Source of the DNA: Chromatiales bacterium
Lineage (GTDB): Bacteria; Pseudomonadota; Gammaproteobacteria; SpSt-1174
NCBI GenBank assembly: GCA_014762505.1
Contig: JABURS010000043.1
Location: forward strand, 310,001 to 374,000
Reading direction: 5' to 3'
DNA: 64,000 nt
In this document: positions 58,487 through 64,000 of the stretch, in pieces
How positions within the stretch are numbered: position 1 is the stretch's first letter
Layout: each line of letters opens with the position of its first letter
The notes under the pieces: model-generated
Databases searched by the model: none
What the model was told of the DNA's origin: nothing
The model's input: only the letters and a program-made list of their open reading frames with translations
Made by a program: the position numbers and the translations under genes

Positions 58487-59965
58487 ATGTTCGAAACCAA
58501 CGACATCCAGATCCTGATGCGCTCGCGCATCCCGCTCATCGTGATCGAGACCCACGAGGAGCCGCGGGCGATCGAGCTGTTCAAGCGCGTGGCCGTCGGC
58601 AACGCGCTGCCGCTGTATCGCTGGAGCACCACCCAGGCCATGCAGCGCATCGACGTGGAACTCGAGCCCGTCTGGACCATGGACAAGCCCCAGGCCCTGC
58701 TCAAGCACATCCACGCCAACCCGAAGCCCGGCATCTACCTGCTGCTCGACTTCCATCCCTGGATGGACGATGCCGCCATCGTGCGGCTGGTGAAGGACAT
58801 CGCCCTGAAGCATGGCGAGACGCCCAACACCCTGGTGTTCATCAGCCACCGGTTCCCGATCCCGCCCGAGATCGAGAAGTACACGGCGCGTTTCGAGCTG
58901 AGCCTGCCGTCGTCCGAGCGCCTGGTGGACATCGTGCGGGAGGAGGCACGCGCCTGGGCGGGTGCCCACCCCGAGCTGCAGGTGCACAGCGAGGATGGCG
59001 CCGTGGAGGCCCTGGCGCGCAACCTGGCCGGCCTGAGCGTGGAGGACGCCCGGCGTCTCGCCCGCCAGGCCATTGCCGACGACGGGGCGCTCACCCACAG
59101 CGATCTAACGCCCGTGATGGAGGCCAAGTACCAGCTCCTGGCCCGCGACGGCGCGCTGAGCTTCGAATACGACACCGCGCGCTTCTCCGACGTGGGCGGG
59201 ATGGGCCGGCTCAAGACCTGGCTGGAGCAGCGCAAGCGCGTATTCCTCGCCGATACCCCGCCCCCCGGGCTGGACCCGCCCAAGGGGATCATGCTGCTGG
59301 GCGTGCAGGGTTGCGGCAAGAGCCTGTCGGCCAAGGCCATCGCCGGGGTGTGGGGCGTGCCGCTGCTGCGCCTGGACGGTGGCGCGCTGTACGACAAGTA
59401 CATCGGCCAGACCGAGAAGAACCTGCGCGAGGCGCTGAAGACGGCCGAGGTGATGGCCCCCTGCGTGCTGTGGATCGACGAGATCGAGAAGGCGCTGGCG
59501 GTGGGGGACTCCGATGGCGGCACCTCGCGGCGCGTGCTGGGCACGCTGCTCACCTGGATGGCCGAGCGCAGGGCGCCGGTGTTTCTCGCCGTCACCGCCA
59601 ACGACATCCAGCAGCTGCCGCCGGAGCTGATCCGCAAGGGCCGGCTGGACGAGATCTTCTTCGTCGACCTGCCGGATGCCGACACCCGCAAGGTGATCTT
59701 CGACATCCACCTGAGAAAGCGCGGTGCCGACGCGGCCGGATTCGATCTGGACCGCCTGGCCGCGATCAGCGAGGGCTTCTCCGGTGCCGAGATCGAGCAG
59801 GCGGTGGTGGCGGCCTTCTACGCCGCCCACGCCCGCGACCAGGGCGTGAGCCCCGCCGACCTCGCCCGCGAGATCGTTTCCACCCGCCCGCTGTCGGTGG
59901 TGATGGCGGAGAAGATCGATGCGCTGCGGGCGTGGGCGGCCTCGCGTACCGTGCCCGTCAACTGA
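58487..59965 (+). CDS. AAA+ ATPase, Ycf46-like
   Basis: 492 residues. An N-terminal domain (about 1-225: [40 protein letters not shown]) precedes one AAA+ module. Walker A is [13 protein letters not shown], Walker [13 protein letters not shown], sensor 1 [11 protein letters not shown] and the arginine-finger region [12 protein letters not shown]. This layout matches Ycf46 of cyanobacteria and plastids and its bacterial relatives. In cyanobacteria Ycf46 affects carbon use; the bacterial role is unknown. It is convergent with rnd. Confidence 0.88.
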   Translation: MFETNDIQILMRSRIPLIVIETHEEPRAIELFKRVAVGNALPLYRWSTTQAMQRIDVELEPVWTMDKPQALLKHIHANPKPGIYLLLDFHPWMDDAAIVRLVKDIALKHGETPNTLVFISHRFPIPPEIEKYTARFELSLPSSERLVDIVREEARAWAGAHPELQVHSEDGAVEALARNLAGLSVEDARRLARQAIADDGALTHSDLTPVMEAKYQLLARDGALSFEYDTARFSDVGGMGRLKTWLEQRKRVFLADTPPPGLDPPKGIMLLGVQGCGKSLSAKAIAGVWGVPLLRLDGGALYDKYIGQTEKNLREALKTAEVMAPCVLWIDEIEKALAVGDSDGGTSRRVLGTLLTWMAERRAPVFLAVTANDIQQLPPELIRKGRLDEIFFVDLPDADTRKVIFDIHLRKRGADAAGFDLDRLAAISEGFSGAEIEQAVVAAFYAAHARDQGVSPADLAREIVSTRPLSVVMAEKIDALRAWAASRTVPVN

Positions 59966-59980
59966 CGGGCGGGCCCGCCG

Positions 59981-61129
59981 TCAGGGCTTCATCGTCAGCC
60001 GGCCGCTGTCCGCGGCCAGTGTCAGTTCCCCGTCGAGAAACGCCCGTATGGCCCGCCCGGCGAGCTTGCCGCGCCAGCCGTGCAGCAGGGCGTTGTCGGT
60101 ATCGCCCAGGATCACGGCCTCCACGTCCTTGCGCGAGGCGATCGCGCCGGGGCTGATGTCGGCGTCGAGTGCGCTCTGGCGCAGCACCGCCATGGCGGCA
60201 TCGGCCAGCGGCTCCTGCGCCGGCGGCAGCCGGTCGCGCAGGACGAGTTCGGGCCATTCGCCTTTCGGCCGGGCGCGGCCCGTCTCGATGAGCCCGAGCA
60301 GGGTCTGGCCGCGCCGCTCGATGATGCGCGGCTCCAGCGCGCGGATCTTCGCCAGGCCCTTCTCGTCCGCGGGCATGCGCCGGGCGAGGTCCATGAGCAC
60401 GTCGTCGCTGAGGATCCAGCGCCGCGGCTTGTCCTTCTCCATGGCCTGACGTTCGCGCCAGGCGGCGAGCACCTGCAGCACGGCGAGCTGCGCGCCCTTG
60501 AGAAACTGCACGCCCTTGATCTTCTTCCACATCGCGTCCGGATCGGTGACGAAACGCGACTCGGCGCTGAGCTGGGCGAAGTCCTCGTCCAGCCAGTCCA
60601 GCCGGCCGAGCTCGACCAGCGTGGCGCGCATCTGCGGGTAGATCTGCGCTAGGTAGCGCACGTCGTCGGCGGCGTAGTTGAGCTGGTCCTCGTCCAGCGG
60701 GCGCTGCGCCCAGTCGGTGCGCGCATGCGACTTGTCGAGCTCCAGCCCCAGCGCGTTCTGCACCAGCTTGCCGTAGCCGATCTGCTCGCCCTGGCCGAGC
60801 ACGGCGGCGGCGATCTGGGTGTCGAAGATCGGCGTGGGCACCTGGCCGGAGAGCTGGTGGAAGATCTCCAGGTCCTGGTGCGCGGCATGCAGCACCTTCA
60901 GCGTGGCCGGATCGTTGAGGAGGGCGAACAGCGGCGTCAGGTCCTCGATGGCCAGCGGGTCGATGCAGGCGATCACCTCGGGCGTGCCGATCTGCACCAG
61001 GCACAGGCGCGCATGGTAGGTCTTCTCGCGGATGAACTCGGTGTCCAGCGCCAGCCAGTCCACGCCGCGCAGCTCGTCGCAGAAGGCGGCGAGGGCGGCG
61101 GCATCGTCGATGTAGCGGATATCGGACAT
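59981..61129 (-). CDS. rnd: Ribonuclease D
   Basis: 382 residues (E. coli 375). A 3'-5' exoribonuclease for tRNA maturation. The DEDDy sites are in WLALDTEFIREKTY (D, E), HAAHQDLEIF (D) and LNYAADDVRYLAQIY (Y, D); an HRDC domain follows (about 210-290). ATG 61129 starts 7 bp after the DUF1244 stop, so both are in one transcript. Confidence 0.95.
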   Translation of the reverse strand: MSDIRYIDDAAALAAFCDELRGVDWLALDTEFIREKTYHARLCLVQIGTPEVIACIDPLAIEDLTPLFALLNDPATLKVLHAAHQDLEIFHQLSGQVPTPIFDTQIAAAVLGQGEQIGYGKLVQNALGLELDKSHARTDWAQRPLDEDQLNYAADDVRYLAQIYPQMRATLVELGRLDWLDEDFAQLSAESRFVTDPDAMWKKIKGVQFLKGAQLAVLQVLAAWRERQAMEKDKPRRWILSDDVLMDLARRMPADEKGLAKIRALEPRIIERRGQTLLGLIETGRARPKGEWPELVLRDRLPPAQEPLADAAMAVLRQSALDADISPGAIASRKDVEAVILGDTDNALLHGWRGKLAGRAIRAFLDGELTLAADSGRLTMKP

Positions 61130-61136
61130 CGGCGGA

Positions 61137-61433
61137 TCAGTCCTGCGGCCGGTTCTGGTCGAAGGCGGCGAGCTGCTCGGCGCTGGCCTCCTGCTGGTAC
61201 TTCGCCTTCCACTCGGCATAGGGCATGCCGTAGACGATCTCGCGGGCCTGCTCGTAATCCATCTCGATGCCGCGCTCCTCGGCGGCGGCGCGATACCACT
61301 TGGAGAGGCAGTTGCGGCAGAAGCCGGCCAGGTTCATCAGGTCGATGTTCTGCACGTCGCTGCGTTCGCGCAGGTGTTCGACCAGGCGACGGAAGGCGGC
61401 GGCCTCGAGTTCGGTACGGGTTTGCTGATCCAT
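61137..61433 (-). CDS. DUF1244 family protein
   Basis: 98 residues. AAFRRLVEHLRERSDVQNIDLM, LAGFCRNCLSKWYRAAAEERG and YEQAREIVYGMPYAEWKAKY are the full DUF1244 pattern. The two cysteines of CRNC are invariant in the family, whose function is unknown. GAGGAA precedes ATG 61433. It is linked to rnd downstream. Confidence 0.93.
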   Translation of the reverse strand: MDQQTRTELEAAAFRRLVEHLRERSDVQNIDLMNLAGFCRNCLSKWYRAAAEERGIEMDYEQAREIVYGMPYAEWKAKYQQEASAEQLAAFDQNRPQD

Positions 61434-61509
61434 GGGGTGTTTCCTCGGGGGAGCGAACGATTTTGCGGGCCTATGTTAACAGCTGGAGGCCCCGGGGTTC
61501 GCCGGGGAC

Positions 61510-61537
61510 AAAAAAATCGCACCACGGAGGGTGCGAT
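61510..61537 (-). terminator. Terminator after the Sel1 gene
   Basis: On the minus strand ATCGCACC (61530-61537) pairs with GGTGCGAT (61516-61523) and a run of U follows (61510-61515). It stops transcription from the Sel1-repeat gene before the DUF1244-rnd pair. Confidence 0.9.
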
Positions 61538-61566
61538 AAGGGAGAGGAGTGTTGCCCGGTCGGGCG

Positions 61567-61974
61567 TCAGAAGACCTCGTCCCCCTGGGCGACGAGCTGG
61601 CGCGTGGCGTCCTGACGCTGGGTATCCGATAGTTGCCGGTCGATGCGTTCCAGCCGCGACCGCGAGGAGGCGAAGCCGTTGTTGGCGGCGCGCTGGTACC
61701 AGTACCAGGCGGCGGCCAGGTCCTGGTCGACGCCGTTCCCCTTTTCATACAGGGTGCCCAGCATGTGCTGGGCGGCCGCGAAGTCGCGCTCGGCGAGGTC
61801 GCGGAAGAGTTCGACGGCGCGTTCGGGCGATTTCTCCTCGCCCTGGCTGCCGAGCAGGTGGTGCAGGGCCTTGTTGAACTGGTCGGCCGGGTCCGCGAAG
61901 GCCTGGTCTTCCGCCAGCGCCGGGGCGGCAAGCGCCACCAGGCCCGCGAGCAGGATGGGGGTCAGCATCTTCAT
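61567..61974 (-). CDS. Secreted Sel1-repeat protein
   Basis: 135 residues. A signal peptide (1-21, cleavage after PALA) sends it to the periplasm. Two to three Sel1/TPR-like helical repeats follow (SPERAVELFRDLAERDFAAAQHMLGTLYEKGNGV and DLAAAWYWYQRAANNGFASS-type units). Such proteins act as scaffolds. AGGACG precedes ATG 61974. Divergent from the ChaN gene. Confidence 0.85.
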   Translation of the reverse strand: MKMLTPILLAGLVALAAPALAEDQAFADPADQFNKALHHLLGSQGEEKSPERAVELFRDLAERDFAAAQHMLGTLYEKGNGVDQDLAAAWYWYQRAANNGFASSRSRLERIDRQLSDTQRQDATRQLVAQGDEVF

Positions 61975-62130
61975 GGGGCACGTCCTGTGGTCTGGGTGAG
62001 TGGTCTGGCCTGTTCCTGTAGCGAAGCATTGCAGAGCCCGCGTGCATTACAAGGCGAATACGGCACGACCTGCCGTTTCTTTGATAGGCTTCACGAACCC
62101 CCTGTGATGCCCTGCCCAGTCGAGGTGGAC

Positions 62131-63096
62131 ATGGTTCAAGTTTCTGTTGTGTCTGGAAAAACAGTTCTCCAATGCATCGTTGTTGCCGTGCTGCTGCTTG
62201 CGCTGGCCGGCTGCGGGGGGGCGTCGCCGTCGCCCGGGGCCGTTCCCGCCGTGCCGGACCTGATCTGGGACGTGCGTGGCGGGCGTGCGCTGAAGCCCGA
62301 TGCCCTGGAGCGGCGCCTGTCGCGCGCGCCGGTGGTGCTGATCGGCGAGGTGCATGACAACCCGCGCCACCATGCCATCGAGGCCGAACTCATCCTCGCC
62401 CTGGTACGCATGGGGCGTCATGACGCCGTGGCCCTGGAGATGCTCGATCGTGGTCAGCAGGCCGAACTCGACCACCTGTGGCGCGAGGGGGCCGGGGTGG
62501 AGGCCGTGCTCGAGGCCATGGGGTTCGACGAGCGCGGCTGGGGCGCCGACCAGTACCGGCCGGTGGTGGCGGCCATGCACGAGGCCGAGGTGATTCCGGT
62601 GGCGGCCAACCTGTCGCGTGCGGAGGCCGGGGGGGTGATGCGCGAGGGCGGCGAGGCCCTGTTCGGTGCACAGGAGCGGGCGCGGCTGGCCCTGGGTGCC
62701 GTGTGGCCGGCCGAGGCCGAGTCGCGCCTGGTCGGCGCCCTGCGCGACTCGCACTGCCACGCCCTGCCGGAAGACCTGCTGCCCGGGATGCTGGCCGCGC
62801 AGCGGGCCCGCGACGCCGTGCTGGCCGACCGCCTGCTGACGCGGCTGGCCGACGGGGTGATCCTGGTGGCCGGCGCCCAGCACGTGCGCCGCGACTACGG
62901 CGTGCCGGTCTACCTGGCGGCCCGGGAGCCGGGGCTGGAAGTGGCGGTGGTGCGGCTGGTGGAGGTGGACGGCGAGCGGCCGGTGGCCGACTACCTCGAG
63001 GGCGGGGCCTTCGACTACCTCTGGTTCACCACGCGCGCGCCGCGGCCCGACCCCTGCGAGCAGTTCCGGAGGCAAGGGGCCGCGGACACGGATTGA
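62131..63096 (+). CDS. ChaN-family lipoprotein
   Basis: 321 residues. The signal peptide ends with lipobox LALAGC (Cys28), so it is a lipoprotein. The domain shows VVLIGEVHDNPRHHAIEAELI, VALEMLDRGQQ and VILVAGAQHVRRDYGVP, as in ChaN (haem/iron-regulated, TIKI-like fold). ChaN of Campylobacter binds haem; the fold also resembles metalloproteases. ATG 62131 is set by GAGGTGG just upstream; ATG 62107 is possible. No iron genes are adjacent, although tonB is at the far left. Confidence 0.9.
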   Translation: MVQVSVVSGKTVLQCIVVAVLLLALAGCGGASPSPGAVPAVPDLIWDVRGGRALKPDALERRLSRAPVVLIGEVHDNPRHHAIEAELILALVRMGRHDAVALEMLDRGQQAELDHLWREGAGVEAVLEAMGFDERGWGADQYRPVVAAMHEAEVIPVAANLSRAEAGGVMREGGEALFGAQERARLALGAVWPAEAESRLVGALRDSHCHALPEDLLPGMLAAQRARDAVLADRLLTRLADGVILVAGAQHVRRDYGVPVYLAAREPGLEVAVVRLVEVDGERPVADYLEGGAFDYLWFTTRAPRPDPCEQFRRQGAADTD

Positions 63097-63114
63097 TGCC
63101 GCGGGTCAGCCGCT

Positions 63115-63600
63115 TCAGCGCAGGCAGCAGCGGCGGCGCAGGTCGCGCAGCAGCAGGAAGACCCAGGGCCAGAGCAGCATGCTGGTGACCAGCGGGCCCC
63201 AGTAGGCCCAGCTGGCAGCCTCGTGGCCGGTGATGCCATAGATCCACAGCACCAGCAGCAGGTGCAGGGCGATCATGGCGCCGATGGAGACGGCCTGCTG
63301 CCAGAGCGGATAGACGCGTACCCGCTGGTGCAGTTTGATGGCGAGGTAGGCGGCGACGGCCAGGCCCAGGGCATGCTGGCCGAGCACCGCACCCTTCAGC
63401 ACGTCCAGCGCCAGGCCCATCCCCCAGCCGATGCCGACACCGATGCGCCCGGGCAGGGCCATGGCCCAGTAGATCACCGTCATGGCCACCCACTCCGGCC
63501 GCAGCGGGGCCGCCCATTCGGGCATGGGCACCACGCTGAGCATCAGCGCGGCGAGGAAGGTGATCGGGATGATCCAGGGGCGCTCGCGGAACTCGCTCAT
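63115..63600 (-). CDS. mreD: Rod shape-determining protein MreD
   Basis: 161 residues, five or six membrane helices. RPWIIPITFLAALMLSVVPMP, RPEWVAMTVIYWAMALPGRIGVG and GLALDVLKGAVLGQHALGLA are MreD-like. It links MreC to the elongation machinery for lateral wall growth. It begins inside the mreC stop (ATGA, 4 bp), the usual coupling. It is convergent with the ChaN gene. Confidence 0.95.
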   Translation of the reverse strand: MSEFRERPWIIPITFLAALMLSVVPMPEWAAPLRPEWVAMTVIYWAMALPGRIGVGIGWGMGLALDVLKGAVLGQHALGLAVAAYLAIKLHQRVRVYPLWQQAVSIGAMIALHLLLVLWIYGITGHEAASWAYWGPLVTSMLLWPWVFLLLRDLRRRCCLR

Positions 63601-64000
63601 TGCGGCGCCTCCGTCGGGGCGGTGCCCGGTGCCTGCTGCGCGTCAGCGGCCGGGGCCTCGTCCAGCAGCATCTCGCCGGTCCACACCAGCAGGACCTCGC
63701 GGCTGCTGTCCAGACCGGCCAGCGGACGGGCCTCCACGCGGGCGAAGGGCTCGCCCGGGACGCGTTCCACGGCGGTGACCTCGGCCACCGGGTAGTCCGG
63801 CGGGAAGCGCTGGCCCAACCCCGAGGTGCTGACGGTATCGCCCACCTCGATGTCGGCGCTGTTCGGGATGTGGCGCAGTTCCAGCCGTTCGGGGCTGCCG
63901 GTGCCCACGGCCAGGGTGCGCAGGCCATTGCGTGCCACCTGCACGGGCAGGGCATGGCTGGGATCGGAGATGAGAATGGCGGTGGCATGCAGCGGGTTGA
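63597..64000 (-). CDS. mreC: Rod shape-determining protein MreC, 3' part only
   Basis: About 134 C-terminal residues are visible; the gene runs off the right edge. NPLHATAILISDPSHALPVQVARNGLRT, LELRHIPNSADIEVGDTVSTSG and FPPDYPVAEVTAVER match the second beta domain of MreC. It is followed by a Pro/Ala-rich tail of about 20 residues. MreC is a periplasmic scaffold for cell-wall synthesis. mreB would be expected further right. Confidence 0.95.
   Translation of the reverse strand, partial: NPLHATAILISDPSHALPVQVARNGLRTLAVGTGSPERLELRHIPNSADIEVGDTVSTSGLGQRFPPDYPVAEVTAVERVPGEPFARVEARPLAGLDSSREVLLVWTGEMLLDEAPAADAQQAPGTAPTEAPQ

Overview
The window is a 64 kb piece of a GC-rich chromosome from a gammaproteobacterium. 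The best fit is a free-living, probably sulfur-oxidising or autotrophic lineage such as the Chromatiales/Ectothiorhodospiraceae. Reasons: the order yqgE-tonB-gshB-pilGHIJ-chpA matches the Pseudomonas arrangement; crp lies divergent from an OsmC gene as in enterobacteria; rpe-gph-trpEGDC is collinear; and a transketolase-GAPDH-PGK-pyruvate kinase-aldolase run resembles a cbb-type block. The lineage assignment is inference. No phage, insertion sequence, CRISPR array, tRNA or rRNA is visible. Gene density is high, genes often overlap by 4 bp (ATGA), and the only gene-free stretch above 300 bp is 22040-22524.

Layout. 1-3996 (minus): yqgE end, tonB, a three-gene membrane flavin/redox module (Gx transporter, NusG-domain-II protein, ApbE) and gshB. 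4239-14162 (plus): the Pil-Chp chemosensory cluster controlling type IV pili, with no pilK or chpB between or after the genes. 14188-22039 (minus): an EAL and a degenerate HD-GYP protein, rsmE, metF, ahcY behind an SAH riboswitch, metK, and an orphan PhnD-like binding protein. 22525-29562 (plus): tkt, gap, pgk, pyk, fba with hairpins at several junctions. 29697-36328: a CPCC protein, a TorD-like chaperone, bioD, a PilZ protein, an oxidative-stress group (rubredoxin reductase, rubredoxin, rubrerythrin, OxyR), purC and psiE. 36466-43637: purEK with a methyltransferase and a CbiM-like protein, a c-type cytochrome, a sigma-54 activator, and copA with a cupredoxin. 44487-49919: rpe, gph, a trp leader peptide and trpEGDC. 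49959-64000: crp/osmC, a DUF885 peptidase-like protein, a VOC protein, speD, coq7, dinB, a BolA-family gene, two unusual ATPase genes, rnd, ChaN, and mreD/mreC at the right edge.

How the genes work together. Twitching/surface sensing (PilG/H/I/J, ChpA/C) lies beside c-di-GMP turnover (EAL, HD-GYP) and a c-di-GMP receptor (PilZ). metK, ahcY and metF form the activated-methyl cycle, with a riboswitch that senses the toxic by-product SAH; several SAM consumers are nearby (rsmE, speD, one orphan methyltransferase). OxyR, rubrerythrin, rubredoxin and its reductase form a peroxide defence group with a repeat-rich control region. The clearest non-coding finds are the SAH riboswitch (19858-19932), the trp leader peptide with a Trp-Arg-Trp-Trp cluster overlapping the gph stop codon (45873-45935), the OxyR-like palindrome with direct repeats (33973-34046), and a CACAGAG-type inverted repeat (43660-43729).
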